Numbered from the stretch's first letter, positions 7,357 through 17,047 are shown. The stretch: 64,000 nt of DNA from Halomonas sp. McH1-25 (GCF_022348165.1 NZ_JAKRFI010000003.1:62001-126000); one strand, 5' to 3'. The notes: generated from the sequence alone by a model not told the origin. Translations and numbers: made by a program.

Positions 7357-7381
7357 GACGGTCAGTTACTCGATGTAGCGA

Positions 7382-9097
7382 TCAGGCACGCGACGTGCGG
7401 CGGATCGGCGCATCACCGTCATTGCTGCGACGACGCGGGGCACGCTCGGGCGCACCACTGTCCTCGGCAATTTCCAGCGGCCGGCCAGCGACGCGGGCAC
7501 GAGCCATCTTGGCCAGGATGCTGGTCGGCAGGCTGCTGGGCAGCTCGACGACCGAGAAGGCGTTACGGATATCGATACGTCCGATGCGTGAGCCTTCGAT
7601 GCCACCCTCATTGGCCAAGGCACCGACCAGTTGGCCCGGCTTGACGCCGTCCTTGTGGCCGACGGAGACGCGATAACGCGTCATGCCCTCGGACGGACCG
7701 CTGTCGCGGCGGCGCGGCGGCTTGCCGTCACGCGGTGCCGACGTACGCTCGCGCTCGTTGCGCGCTCCCGGCTTGGGCAGACGACCGATCGGTGCCTCAT
7801 CGGCACGCGCCATGGCGGCAAAGGCGCAGGCCAGCTCGACCGGATCGTGACCTTCGCCAATCAGGCGCTCGACCAATGCACGCTGCTCTTCGGCACCGGC
7901 AGTCAGCGCTCCGATTACACGCTCACGGAAACGTTCGTCACGATTGGCACGAATCGCCGCTTCGTCGGGCAGTTCCGTATCGGCCATGGTCTGACCGGTT
8001 GCCTGCTCCAGCCAGCGCACCTTGCGGGTCTCGCGGAAGCCGGCAAAGGTGATTGCCACCCCGGAGCGACCGGCACGACCGGTACGTCCGATACGGTGCG
8101 TATAGGCTTCGGAGTCCTGCGGCAGATCGTAGTTGATGACGTGAGTGATACGCGGTACGTCGAGGCCGCGAGCGGCCACGTCGGTAGCGATCAGAACGTC
8201 GATCTTGCCTTTCTTGAGGCGCGCCACGGTCCGCTCGCGCAGGCTCTGGTCCAGATCCCCGGACAGTGCAGCGGCGTTGACGCCACGCGCGGTCAGTTGC
8301 TCGACCAAGGTGGTACAGGCAGCACGTGTCCGCACGAAGACGATTGCCGCATCGACCGGCTCGACCTCGAGGATACGCGACAGCGCTTCCAGCTTGGCGG
8401 CACCGTCGACACGTACCAGACGCTGATCGATGCTGGCCGCGGTATCGGCCTTGGATTCGATGGCGACCTTGACCGGGTCGACCAGGTAACGGTTGACGAT
8501 GCGCTCGATCTCGGCCGGCAATGTGGCGGAGAAGAATACGCGCTGGGCGTCGGTCGGCGTATCGGAAACCACGCGCTTGACGTCATCGATGAAGCCCATG
8601 CGCAGCATTTCGTCGGCTTCGTCGAGCACCAGTGCCGACAGGCCATCGAGCTTGAGGCTGCCGCGATCGAGGTGGTCGATCACACGGCCCGGCGTGCCGA
8701 CGATAACCTGGGCACCACGACGCAGGGCGCCGAGCTGCTCACGATATTCCTGGCCACCGCACAAGCTGGCCACTTCCAGCCCTTGCAGGTTCTGACCATA
8801 CTTGCTGAACGACACGGCGACCTGCTGTGCCAGTTCACGGGTCGGCGCCAGCACCAGCACTTGGGGCTCGCGACGGTTCAATTCGAGTTTGCTCAGCAAC
8901 GGCAGCGCAAATGCAGCGGTCTTGCCGGTACCGGTCTGGGCCTGGCCCAGCATGTCACGCCCTTCCAGCAACGCCGGAATGGTCTGCGCCTGAATCGGCG
9001 AAGGCGTTTCGTAGCCCAGGGTATCCAGAGCAGAGAGTACAGCAGGCAGCAGTGCCAGATCGCCGAAGCTCGGCGAGGCAATAGAAGTCGAGGTCAT
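7382..9097 (-). CDS. deaD: DEAD-box ATP-dependent RNA helicase (DeaD/CsdA-like)
   Basis: This 571-residue protein has the full DEAD-box core: an N-terminal Q-motif region (S-P-I-Q), Walker A AQTGTGKT, PTRELAQQ, TPGR, DEAD (VLDEADEML), SAT, and HRIGRTGRAGR, then a C-terminal region (about 375-571) with an RNA-binding fold like DeaD/CsdA (Y-R-V-S-V-G-H, A-N-E-G-G-I) and a basic Arg-rich tail. It should unwind structured RNA in ribosome assembly or mRNA turnover, often in the cold. It has a long untranslated stretch upstream and tandem 3' hairpins. The start is the only well-placed ATG. Confidence 0.92.
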   Translation of the reverse strand: MTSTSIASPSFGDLALLPAVLSALDTLGYETPSPIQAQTIPALLEGRDMLGQAQTGTGKTAAFALPLLSKLELNRREPQVLVLAPTRELAQQVAVSFSKYGQNLQGLEVASLCGGQEYREQLGALRRGAQVIVGTPGRVIDHLDRGSLKLDGLSALVLDEADEMLRMGFIDDVKRVVSDTPTDAQRVFFSATLPAEIERIVNRYLVDPVKVAIESKADTAASIDQRLVRVDGAAKLEALSRILEVEPVDAAIVFVRTRAACTTLVEQLTARGVNAAALSGDLDQSLRERTVARLKKGKIDVLIATDVAARGLDVPRITHVINYDLPQDSEAYTHRIGRTGRAGRSGVAITFAGFRETRKVRWLEQATGQTMADTELPDEAAIRANRDERFRERVIGALTAGAEEQRALVERLIGEGHDPVELACAFAAMARADEAPIGRLPKPGARNERERTSAPRDGKPPRRRDSGPSEGMTRYRVSVGHKDGVKPGQLVGALANEGGIEGSRIGRIDIRNAFSVVELPSSLPTSILAKMARARVAGRPLEIAEDSGAPERAPRRRSNDGDAPIRRTSRA

Positions 9098-9518
9098 ATC
9101 ACACCTTGAATCACCGGTGTCGTTTCACCGGCTGATGAATGTCGTGGCGCCTTGTCGCTTCCAATTGCCGTTCGCGTGAACGAAGCAACGAGACATGGCA
9201 CCGGGTCGCACCTGCGTCCTGTCCGTTTCATGACCGTCACCGCAGGATGCAGTGAAAGACGAACAGTGTGGCGACCTTTACGCCGAACCAAACGGGTTCC
9301 TGTGGCGTTCCATCTATGCACCGAGCGCTCATTTGTCGGCTCGTATGGAGCCTCTTCAATGCGCCGTGAACAGATACGTCCTCTGCCGCAAGGCATCTTT
9401 GAGGGCGAATCGATTAGGATGGTGGGGGTCAACACATGCGAGGAGCTGGCATACTACACGCTTGTGAGACTTTTTTCTACATTTTATTCACCTGCGAATC
9501 ATTTTGGAGCGTTGATCG
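9098..9518. other. divergent intergenic region between helicase and yaiI
   Basis: There is no supportable gene here. Long leaders are usual upstream of deaD/csdA, so a minus-strand 5' UTR is likely. The ribosome site TGGAGC for yaiI lies at 9505-9510. Confidence 0.45.
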
Positions 9519-9971
9519 ATGCCCACCCTTTGGGTCGATGCCGATGCCTGCCCGCGCGCTGCACGAGACATCCTGATACGTGCAGCCGAACGCACCCAGG
9601 TTCCGACCTGGATGGTATCCAACCACGCCTTGCCATTGCCGCCGTCACGCTGGGTCAAACCATTGTCGGTATCGAGCGGCTTCGACGCCGCCGATAACGA
9701 GATCGTTCGACGCATCGCCCCGGGAGACCTGCTGGTCACCGCCGACTTGCCGCTGGCCATGGAGGCGCTCGACAAGGGCGCCCACGTGATGACCAATCGC
9801 GGCGAAGCGCTGACACCCGACAACATCCGTGCCCGAGTGCAAATGCGCGATTTCATGGAGACACTGCGCGCCAGCGGCGAACATACCGGCGGGCCCAAGG
9901 GCTATGGAGACATCGAACGGCGCGAGTTCGCCAATGCGCTGGATCGCTGGCTGGCGAAGCAAGAGCGGTGA
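9519..9971 (+). CDS. yaiI: YaiI/YqxD family protein (DUF188)
   Basis: This 150-residue protein matches the YaiI/YqxD family, which is PIN-like and of unknown physiological role. Family blocks are visible: the N-terminal V-D-A-D-A-C-P, then G-F-D-A-A-D-N-E-I-V, G-D-L-L-V-T-A-D-L-P-L-A, N-R-G-E-A-L-T-P-D-N-I and T-G-G-P-K. Length is normal. The ATG has a TGGAGC ribosome site eight bases upstream. It stands alone, divergent from deaD. Confidence 0.92.
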   Translation: MPTLWVDADACPRAARDILIRAAERTQVPTWMVSNHALPLPPSRWVKPLSVSSGFDAADNEIVRRIAPGDLLVTADLPLAMEALDKGAHVMTNRGEALTPDNIRARVQMRDFMETLRASGEHTGGPKGYGDIERREFANALDRWLAKQER

Positions 9972-10184
9972 CCAGTTGGAGTTTGGCAAGGCGATGCGGC
10001 AAATGCAGTCAGCAAGGACGCTGTTACAAGTGAAGTGGCGCGCGCCAATCGCCAGGACGGCGATTGAGGATAGGCAAAAGGGATTTTGTTCCTATCCGAA
10101 GCGCGCAAGCCACGAACGCGGTGGCAGATGAACGTCCTTGCGTTGCATGCTGTCGCATTGCCTTACGCTACCCGGCGCATCCAT

Positions 10185-11189
10185 TCAGCCTTTCTCGCGA
10201 ATCCCCCGCCCCGGCAACCGTTCGCGATCGTGCGACCGCTCCAGTTGCAGTACCGGTCCCTTCGGCACGATACGCGTCGGATTGATGGTGTCGTGACTGT
10301 AATAGTAGTGGCGCTTGATATGCTCGAAATCGACCGTCTCCTTGATACCCGGCCATTGATACAGCTCACGCAGGTAGTTCGAGAGGTTGGGATAGTCCTC
10401 GATACGCCGCAGGTTGCACTTGAAGTGCCCATGATAGACGGCATCGAAGCGCACCAGAGTGGTGAACAGCCGGATATCCGCCTCGGTCAGCCACTCGCCA
10501 GCCAGATAACGCGTTTCTTCCAGGCGCGCCTCCACACGGTCCAGCGCCTCGAACAACGCCGTGACATGCTTCTCGTAGACAGCCTGCTCGGTGGCAAACC
10601 CCGACTTGTAGACGCCGTTGTTGATGTGATCGTAGACATCCTCATTGACCGCATCGATGGTGTCGCGCAGATCCGCCGGATAGAAGTCCAGACGATTGCC
10701 GGTGATGTCGTCGAAGGCATCGTTGAAGATACGCACAAGCTCGGCGGACTCATTGTTGACGATACGCTTGCCGAGCTTGTCCCATAGCGCCGGCACGGTA
10801 ACTCGACCGGTATAGTCATGCTGCGTCATGGTGTAGAGCTGATGGTGATAGTCCACGCCATTGAGCGGGTCGCCACTTGAGCCTTCGCTGACATGGTAGC
10901 TCCAGCCCTGGTCGAGCATCAGCGGGCTGGTGTGCGATACACCGATCAAGCGCTCCAGTCCCTTCAGCTTGCGCATGACCAGGGTACGATGCGCCCACGG
11001 GCAAGCCAGCGAGACATACAGATGGTAACGATCCGCCTCGGCCGGCAGTGCGTCCTGCCCTTGCGGTCCCGGCTCGCCATTGGCGGTCACCCACTTGCGT
11101 AGCTTGGCCGACTCGCGTACGAATTCGCCCCCATGCTTCTTGGTGTCGTACCACTGGTCATGCCACTTGCCGTCGATCAATAAACCCAT
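10185..11189 (-). CDS. yqjG: glutathionyl-hydroquinone reductase (GST Xi class)
   Basis: This 334-residue protein should reduce glutathionyl-hydroquinones with glutathione in the cytoplasm. The diagnostic Cys-Pro-Trp is at 63-65 (SLACPWAHRT), followed by a long thioredoxin-fold and all-helical C-terminal domain (A-D-I-R-L-F-T-T-L-V-R-F-D near residue 225, Y-Q-W-P-G-I). Length and ends match the YqjG/ECM4 family. GGGAG before the ATG supports the start. A LysR gene lies 91 bases upstream on the same strand and may regulate it, though they could be separate. Confidence 0.93.
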   Translation of the reverse strand: MGLLIDGKWHDQWYDTKKHGGEFVRESAKLRKWVTANGEPGPQGQDALPAEADRYHLYVSLACPWAHRTLVMRKLKGLERLIGVSHTSPLMLDQGWSYHVSEGSSGDPLNGVDYHHQLYTMTQHDYTGRVTVPALWDKLGKRIVNNESAELVRIFNDAFDDITGNRLDFYPADLRDTIDAVNEDVYDHINNGVYKSGFATEQAVYEKHVTALFEALDRVEARLEETRYLAGEWLTEADIRLFTTLVRFDAVYHGHFKCNLRRIEDYPNLSNYLRELYQWPGIKETVDFEHIKRHYYYSHDTINPTRIVPKGPVLQLERSHDRERLPGRGIREKG

Positions 11190-11280
11190 GCTCGCTCCCG
11201 GTTTTGCTGTTACCGATCATCGTCACTGTAGACAGAGTAAACCGTAGCGCGCTGGACTTGAGTGCAACTTTTTCGGGATT

Positions 11281-12198
11281 TCATTCGATCCGATCGAAAC
11301 GTTCGTGCACCGGACAGCAGGCGCCGACTGCCTCGACCAGCGCCCGGGCCATGGCATGCGTGGCGGGCCCGGCCCGATCCCGGTCACTGAAGATCAAGTG
11401 CATCTGCACTTCGCGGATGCCACCGGCACTCAACGGCAGCGCTGCAAGCTGCCCGCTATCGAGCTCCTCGCGAATGCGTGTCTCGGGAAACCAGGCAAAA
11501 CCCAGGCCCCGCATCAACATATCCTTTGAAGTGGCCAAGTGACTCACCGTCCAGCGCTGCTCGGCCTTGAGCCATCCGGCATCCATGGCCTGACGCAGCG
11601 CCGAGTCGCGTACCACCAGTTGGCGATGCTGGATCAGGTCGCGCAGATCGAGCGTACGTCCCAGCCGATGCAGGGGGTGGTCGGGATGCGCCACAGCGAT
11701 GAAACGCAGCATGGCCAATGGCTCGCCTAGGAAGCCTTGCGCCGCCAGGCCCGACACCACGAGATCCGCCCGCCTGTCATAGAGCATTTCGATGCCGCCA
11801 TTGAGCACCGTCTCGTGGAGCTGGATGCGTACATGGGGATAGTCTCGGGAGAAGGTTGCCAGGGCATGGGCCAAGGCATCGGCGGGAAATAGCTGGTCGA
11901 CGGCCAACACAACCTCGGTTTCGAGCCCCTCGGCCAGGCTAGCAGCAACCTCCTCCAGCGCCGAGGCATTCTCGATCAGTTGTCGTGCGCGCCGCAGTAG
12001 CATCTCACCGGCTTCGGTCAGGCGCACCTGACGCCCCACCGGCTCGAGCAGTTGAACGCCAAGCTGGGATTCCAGCTTGTGGACCGCATGGTTGAGTGTG
12101 GAGGCACTCTTGTGGATGGCCTCGGACGCTCGAGCGAAGCCGCCATGATCGACGACGGCGGCTAGCATCTGCCATTGCGCCAGAGTGACTCGTGACAA
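11281..12198 (-). CDS. LysR-family transcriptional regulator
   Basis: This 305-residue protein has the LysR winged helix (about 4-62: W-Q-M-L-A-A-V-V-D-H-G-G-F, ARASEAIHKSASTLNHAV, T-E-A-G-E) and a C-terminal substrate-binding-like effector domain (about 90-300). The start is a TTG with GGAGAAG upstream. It lies just upstream of yqjG on the same strand, so yqjG is a possible target, but LysR proteins usually act on a divergent gene and the next plus-strand gene is an M23 endopeptidase. Ligand unknown. Confidence 0.9.
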   Translation of the reverse strand: MSRVTLAQWQMLAAVVDHGGFARASEAIHKSASTLNHAVHKLESQLGVQLLEPVGRQVRLTEAGEMLLRRARQLIENASALEEVAASLAEGLETEVVLAVDQLFPADALAHALATFSRDYPHVRIQLHETVLNGGIEMLYDRRADLVVSGLAAQGFLGEPLAMLRFIAVAHPDHPLHRLGRTLDLRDLIQHRQLVVRDSALRQAMDAGWLKAEQRWTVSHLATSKDMLMRGLGFAWFPETRIREELDSGQLAALPLSAGGIREVQMHLIFSDRDRAGPATHAMARALVEAVGACCPVHERFDRIE

Positions 12199-12537
12199 TT
12201 CGTCTTCTCCGAATTTCTATGCTGATTGTGCGTTTACTCTTCGCAAAGAGTGAATTTGCATGTCTGGCTCGCACCAGGCCTCCCTGGAGCGAACCTGAGT
12301 ACATAGTCAGCGATTATCCGTGGCTCGTTGACCGGATAGTCCCCGCTCGATAGTCTATTTATTGTTGGTTTGGTTTACCGAAGCCAAACATGTAAAAATG
12401 GTGTGCATCACGTAACGTCTTGTAGCCGTTGGCTATGAGTTTAATAGCTGTAGCTATGTACAGCTAGGCATGGCGTGTCTTGATAGGTTAAGGTTCCTTT
12501 GCCTATTTCTATTCACTTGACACGTTACCAGGCCATC
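12199..12537. other. divergent promoter region (lysR / M23 gene)
   Basis: There is no gene here. An inverted repeat with arms TAGCTG (12445-12450) and CAGCTA (12461-12466) lies about 75 bases before the M23 start. The stretch is more AT-rich than the genes on either side. Confidence 0.4.
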
Positions 12538-14277
12538 ATGTTGCGAATCCTCCATTCGCTGCCCCGCACGCACAAGTTGCTTATTTTACCTGTAGCCACC
12601 ATGGTTACGGTGCTGGGTACGCATAAGATCATTTCGGCTTTCGATACTCTTGGCGAAAGTGCCCCGACCGCCGTCGCGGTCAACCTACCCAGCAATCTCC
12701 TGCCCGAGGACGTTCAGGCGCATGCCAGCACGTCGCCGCAGGTAGCGACGCCGCCCCTTGCCGGCGACGCGCATGGGCCGGTCGAAGCATCGCCGATAGC
12801 GAGCGACGATGCCACGCAACATGCCGTACCTCTGGCCAGCCTTACGCCACATGAAGTCGTGGACGTCAGTTTCCTGGCCAAGCACGATGACAACGGTGGC
12901 CACGTCGGGACACCGCTCAAGGCGGCCTCGATCGCCACCGATACCGCAGCGCCTACCGTCAAGGAAGCCGCCAAACTCGATACCCAGGCCCTGCATCTCG
13001 CCATGCAGTTGCCCTGGAATGCCCCGGACGTCGAAGACTACGAGGATATCGGCGGCACGTCGTACGAGGACCTTTCCGCCGATCCGCTGATTCTCAGCGA
13101 TGGCGACATCGATCTCGAGGAAGAGCTCGCCGCCAAAGAAGTCTTCGTCCCTAGCTGGGAAACCTACACCATCCAGCCAGGAGATACCTTTGCAGTGATG
13201 GCCGAGCGGACCCTGGGGCTAGGGTACAGCGAAGTCATGAAACTGCTTGGCGAAATACCGGAAAAGAAGGCGCTCACCCGCTGGCGTGTCGGCGACACCT
13301 TCGATTTCAAGCTCAACGAAACTGGCGACCTGTTGGCTCTGCGTGTCATGAAAAACGCTCGTACCGGCTATCTGATCGAGCGCAACATCGAAGAGAAGAG
13401 CTTTGAGGTCACCAGCTTCGAGAAAGCCGCCCAAGCCACCGAGCGTCTGTTTGCCGGCACCGTCAATGGTAGCTTCGCCCAGTCCGCCAGTGCCACCGGC
13501 CTTTCCTATGCAGAAGTTGCCGAGCTTTCTTCCCTGCTTTCCAAGAAACTCAACTTCCGCCGCGACACGCGTCGCGGTGACAAGTTCGAGGTGTTGGTCG
13601 AAACCGACATGATCGAGGGCAAGGCAACCGACTCGCGCATCCTCGCCGCTCGCTACGAAGGTGCCAAGATGGACCTGACGGTCGTTCGCAACTCTGCAGA
13701 CGATCGTTTTTACACACCGGATGGTCATAGTCTCGACCCGGCTTTCGACCGCCATCCATTCAGTGGCAGCTACCGGATCAGCTCCTCCTTCAACCTGCGT
13801 CGCAAACATCCGATCACCGGTCGCATCAGCCCACACCGCGGCACCGATTTTGCCATGCGTTCCGGTACGCCAGTGACGTCTCCCGCCGATGGCCGCGTCG
13901 TCAAGGCTGCCTTCCAAGCCAACGGTGCCGGTAATTATCTCGTGATCCGTCACGATAATGGTTACAAGACACGCTATATGCATCTGTCGAAGCGCCTGGT
14001 CTCCGAAGGCGACCGGGTCAGCATGGGCGAGAAGATTGCCCTATCCGGCAACACCGGCCGCAGCACCGGGCCTCACCTGCACTATGAAGTGATGGTCAAC
14101 AACAGTCAGGTCGACCCGATGCGCGTCAAGCTGCCCGAAAGCAAGAGCCTGACCGGACAAGGCCTGGCTGTGTTCAAGAAAGAATCCCAGAAGCTTCTCG
14201 CCAAACTGGAAAACGACAACGACGGCACCGTCGTCGCCAGTCGCTCGGCATCATCGAGTCGGCCCGACGGAAGCTGA
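12538..14277 (+). CDS. M23-family cell-wall endopeptidase with OapA/LysM-like domain
   Basis: This ~579-residue protein has an N-terminal membrane anchor (LLILPVATMVTVLG), a long variable linker, an OapA/LysM-like domain (about 215-300, I-Q-P-G-D-T-F-A-V-M-A-E-R-T-L) and a C-terminal M23 peptidase domain with the zinc ligands HRGTD, N-G-A-G-N-Y-L-V-I-R-H and G-P-H-L-H-Y. It should cleave peptide crosslinks in the periplasm, like MepM, during wall growth. I prefer the ATG at 12538 over the in-frame TTG at 12499, because the protein then begins at the cationic stretch before the anchor. A strong terminator follows. Confidence 0.9.
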   Translation: MLRILHSLPRTHKLLILPVATMVTVLGTHKIISAFDTLGESAPTAVAVNLPSNLLPEDVQAHASTSPQVATPPLAGDAHGPVEASPIASDDATQHAVPLASLTPHEVVDVSFLAKHDDNGGHVGTPLKAASIATDTAAPTVKEAAKLDTQALHLAMQLPWNAPDVEDYEDIGGTSYEDLSADPLILSDGDIDLEEELAAKEVFVPSWETYTIQPGDTFAVMAERTLGLGYSEVMKLLGEIPEKKALTRWRVGDTFDFKLNETGDLLALRVMKNARTGYLIERNIEEKSFEVTSFEKAAQATERLFAGTVNGSFAQSASATGLSYAEVAELSSLLSKKLNFRRDTRRGDKFEVLVETDMIEGKATDSRILAARYEGAKMDLTVVRNSADDRFYTPDGHSLDPAFDRHPFSGSYRISSSFNLRRKHPITGRISPHRGTDFAMRSGTPVTSPADGRVVKAAFQANGAGNYLVIRHDNGYKTRYMHLSKRLVSEGDRVSMGEKIALSGNTGRSTGPHLHYEVMVNNSQVDPMRVKLPESKSLTGQGLAVFKKESQKLLAKLENDNDGTVVASRSASSSRPDGS

Positions 14278-14302
14278 TGCGGTTTCGCTTCGATTGTCGC
14301 TC

Positions 14303-14329
14303 CACTGCCCACCATCATGGTGGGCAGTG
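14303..14329 (+). terminator. hairpin terminator after the M23 gene
   Basis: Arms CACTGCCCACC and GGTGGGCAGTG flank a five-base loop, followed by TGCTTTTGG. It lies 26 bases past the stop. Confidence 0.7.
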
Positions 14330-14558
14330 TGCTTTTGGACCGAGTGATCGACGGGCGGCAGAAGGACTCGCTACAGAAGTGTAGTCACAGCACGAGTGAG
14401 CGACCGCGACCTGCGATGCAGCCCGCGATGGACGTCGCGGACACCGGGTAGCGGGTGTTCGTGGCAAAGAGCAGCCATAAGCAGCGACAAACAGCGAGGA
14501 CAGCAACGATAAGTAGACAGGAGCTTCCCTGCTCCTGAGGCATATACGCGGATAGGGC

Positions 14559-15101
14559 TCAAGCGGTAGGCATGCTGTCCAGTCGCGGATAATCCGGACG
14601 CTGCCGCTGCAACAGGCCTGCCACGTCTTCCCAGACACCGACCGGAATGGCACGTGCGCCACTCAACCATTGCCGCACTTGCTGCGGGTCCTTCAGGCCA
14701 AGAGCGGCGCTGAGTTGTGTTTCCCAGCCATTGCCGAACAGGCACAGGCTGGCATCCACCAGATCGGCAGGCCATAACCACTGGGCCTTCTGCATTTCGG
14801 CGGACCACTGGTAATAGCCAAGCCAGAACATCCCCTGGTCGCTGGCCGAGACTCCCTCCAAGGGATCCGTCAGGTCGGGTGGAATGCGCAATACGAGGTA
14901 CTCGATATCGTCGCAGACCTGACGCGCTTCGGAAGCCTCTTTCAGCCATGCCAAGCCGGTTGCCGGCTGGGCTATCACCAATTCGGTCACACTGGGATCC
15001 GCGCCATTGGGATAGACGCAGCGGGTCAGCTTGCCCAGGGTGTACATGGTGTCGGAAAGCGGGGAAGACGTCTTGGCAGGAGGCGAGTTGATGTCTTGCA
15101 T
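14559..15101 (-). CDS. hypothetical protein with a C-terminal HTH-like segment
   Basis: This 180-residue product starts at an ATG (15099-15101) preceded by GAGAGGG at six bases. I do not recognise the family. It is soluble, with no signal or membrane segments. The last third (A-A-L-G-L-K-D-P-Q-Q-V-R-Q-W-L-S-G) looks like an Xre/Cro-type helix-turn-helix, L-x-L-x-x-x-Q-V-R-x-W-x-x-G. It lies 131 bases downstream of nasS on the same strand, so it may belong with the nitrate sensors, but there is no direct evidence. Confidence 0.65.
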   Translation of the reverse strand: MQDINSPPAKTSSPLSDTMYTLGKLTRCVYPNGADPSVTELVIAQPATGLAWLKEASEARQVCDDIEYLVLRIPPDLTDPLEGVSASDQGMFWLGYYQWSAEMQKAQWLWPADLVDASLCLFGNGWETQLSAALGLKDPQQVRQWLSGARAIPVGVWEDVAGLLQRQRPDYPRLDSMPTA

Positions 15102-15232
15102 GGTGAACCCTCTCACTCCGGCAGGCCGGGATGGCGCTGCCACCATGACGAATCACAGGCCAGCCGGCCGGTCTTGTCAATTGCCAAGGCGCAGAGACTT
15201 GACCCAGGTCGCGCTTTTATCTTTCCGCTTCT

Positions 15233-16456
15233 TCAAGGCGCGAAGCGACTTCCATCCAGGAAGCGATCCGGCCTCATCGGTATATCGCCACGATCCCCTT
15301 CCAATAGCCAGGCCTCCTCATGCGCTCCCTCGACCTTGCTATCAACAAGAGGCGCCGAAATTCCCAGATCGGCAGCTGCCTGACGATACAGGTCGGGGCG
15401 AACACAGCGTTCGATGGCGACCTTCAGGTCGACCTCTTCGGCCAGATGCCCCCAGCGCTGCATCTGTCGGGCATACCACAGCGTCTGCGAGCGCCACGGA
15501 AAGTTCGCCGCATGCCGATGAAACAAGGTTGCACCCGCCAATCTGCCCGTTTGCCGATCGCCAGCCACTTGCTGCGGATTGCACAACCCCGCTTCGACGA
15601 CCGCGGGCGACACGTCCAGGTAGCCGCCCAGGCAAAGCAGCCTGGCGGCCTGCTCACGATTGCCGGGTTCATCGAGCCAGACACAGGCCCGCAATAACGC
15701 TCGCAATACGGCACGATGGGTATTGGGGTACTGCAGGGCCCAAGCTTCGCACACGCCAAACACCTTTTCCTGGCCACCTCCCCAGATATCGAAGCTGCCG
15801 CACAGCATATGCCCTTGGCCTCGGCTGGCTGCCAGTCGATTCCAGGGTTCTCCTACACAGTATCCGTCGAGCCTACCCGACTCCAGCTGCGAAGCCATTA
15901 GCGGTGGCGGCACGACCCGCAACTCCAGGTCGTTTTCAGGATCGATGCCGCCCGCTGCCAGCCAATAGCGCAACAGATAACGATGCGAAGAGAAGGGATA
16001 CACATTGGCGAAGCGCAGTTTCGGTTCGCCGGCTTGCCGCCGCGCGTCGATCACCCGCGCCAGTGCACTGGCCTGGGTCGCTGGCGCCTGCATCGCACCG
16101 GGATCCTGCGCCAGCATGCGCTCATACAACGCTTGCGAAACTGTGATGGCATTGCCACCCAGGTTCAGCGTCATTGCCGAAAGCATCGGTGTGGCGCGCC
16201 CATCCAGGCCCAGCGTCGATGCCAGGGGCATCAACGCCAGCATCTGTGCCCCATCGAGCAGCCCAAGCTGCATACCGTCACGCAAGCCGGCCCACGACGT
16301 TTCGACGCTTAACGAAACGTCCAGGCCTTCACTGCCGAAGTAACCTTTTTCCAGGGCAACCACGAGCGGCGCAGCATCGTTGAGGGGCAGCATCCCCAAC
16401 GTCAGGCGACGCAGTTCCGGCGCGGGAGCGTTCCCGTTGGCCAGGGTCGAGTTCAT
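15233..16456 (-). CDS. nasS: NasS-type cytoplasmic nitrate/nitrite sensor
   Basis: This 407-residue protein resembles nitrate ABC-transporter binding proteins (NrtA/CmpA fold): L-T-L-G-M-L-P-L-N-D-A-A-P at the start, D-G-A-Q-M-L-A-L-M-P in the middle and Y-C-V-G-E-P-W-N-R. But it has no signal peptide. That is the mark of NasS, which binds the ANTAR protein NasT when nitrate is absent and releases it when nitrate or nitrite binds. NasT is encoded 9 bases upstream on the same strand, giving the usual two-gene unit. The ribosome site GGAGGAGTGC is strong. Confidence 0.9.
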   Translation of the reverse strand: MNSTLANGNAPAPELRRLTLGMLPLNDAAPLVVALEKGYFGSEGLDVSLSVETSWAGLRDGMQLGLLDGAQMLALMPLASTLGLDGRATPMLSAMTLNLGGNAITVSQALYERMLAQDPGAMQAPATQASALARVIDARRQAGEPKLRFANVYPFSSHRYLLRYWLAAGGIDPENDLELRVVPPPLMASQLESGRLDGYCVGEPWNRLAASRGQGHMLCGSFDIWGGGQEKVFGVCEAWALQYPNTHRAVLRALLRACVWLDEPGNREQAARLLCLGGYLDVSPAVVEAGLCNPQQVAGDRQTGRLAGATLFHRHAANFPWRSQTLWYARQMQRWGHLAEEVDLKVAIERCVRPDLYRQAAADLGISAPLVDSKVEGAHEEAWLLEGDRGDIPMRPDRFLDGSRFAP

Positions 16457-16465
16457 GCACTCCTC

Positions 16466-17047
16466 CTACTTTCCTTTATTGCCCGTGGCGGACAGCAGTT
16501 CCTGAGCCAGTTCATGGATCGTCATGCGCCGGTTCATTGCCGTCTTGCGCATATACTGATAGGCCGCATCTTCGCCGAGGCCTCGCAGCTCCATGATCAT
16601 GGCCTTGGCGCGATCGATCGCCCGGCGTTGCGCGAGGGTCTCCTGCGTGCGACTCAATTCCCCCTTGAGTGCCCGGAAGGACTCGAAACTGGAAATTGAC
16701 ACGTTGAGCATCGATCGCACCAGCGCCGGACTGATGCTGTCGATCACATAGGCGCTGACCCCGGCCCGGGTAGCCTGCTGGGTCAGATCGGGCGTCTCTT
16801 CCTCGGCCAGCATGATCATCGGCTTGGGATAGCGCCGACCCAGCTGGCCCAGATGCTCCAGTGTGTCGCGACTGGGCAGCGCCGCGTCGACGATTACGGC
16901 GTCCGGCTGTAACGCCTCCATAGTGCTATAGAGGTCGTCCTGCTCATCGACGGTCGACACGACCTCGAAACCGGCTTCGGCGAGTGCCCGCTCAAGTGCC
17001 TGGGAGCGCTCGTCCTTGGTGTCCACGATCAGCACCCTGATAGCCAT
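16466..17047 (-). CDS. nasT: NasT-type ANTAR antiterminator
   Basis: This 193-residue protein has a receiver-like domain (1-125: V-L-I-V-D-T-K-D-E, I-V-D-A-A-L-P-S-R-D-T) and a C-terminal ANTAR RNA-binding domain (about 130-190: A-I-D-R-A-K-A-M-I-M, Y-Q-Y-M-R-K-T-A-M). It binds hexaloop hairpins in leader RNAs and stops termination so that nitrate genes are expressed. Without nitrate it is held by NasS, encoded just downstream. The likely targets are the leaders of nasA, nasC and nirB in this window. GAGGAG lies before the ATG. Confidence 0.92.
   Translation of the reverse strand: MAIRVLIVDTKDERSQALERALAEAGFEVVSTVDEQDDLYSTMEALQPDAVIVDAALPSRDTLEHLGQLGRRYPKPMIMLAEEETPDLTQQATRAGVSAYVIDSISPALVRSMLNVSISSFESFRALKGELSRTQETLAQRRAIDRAKAMIMELRGLGEDAAYQYMRKTAMNRRMTIHELAQELLSATGNKGK

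Noticed and set aside
7631-9109. Long plus-strand open frame opposite deaD
   Set aside because: It is the antisense shadow of a conserved helicase; it has no family motifs and a Gly/Arg/His-rich composition typical of shadows in GC-rich DNA.
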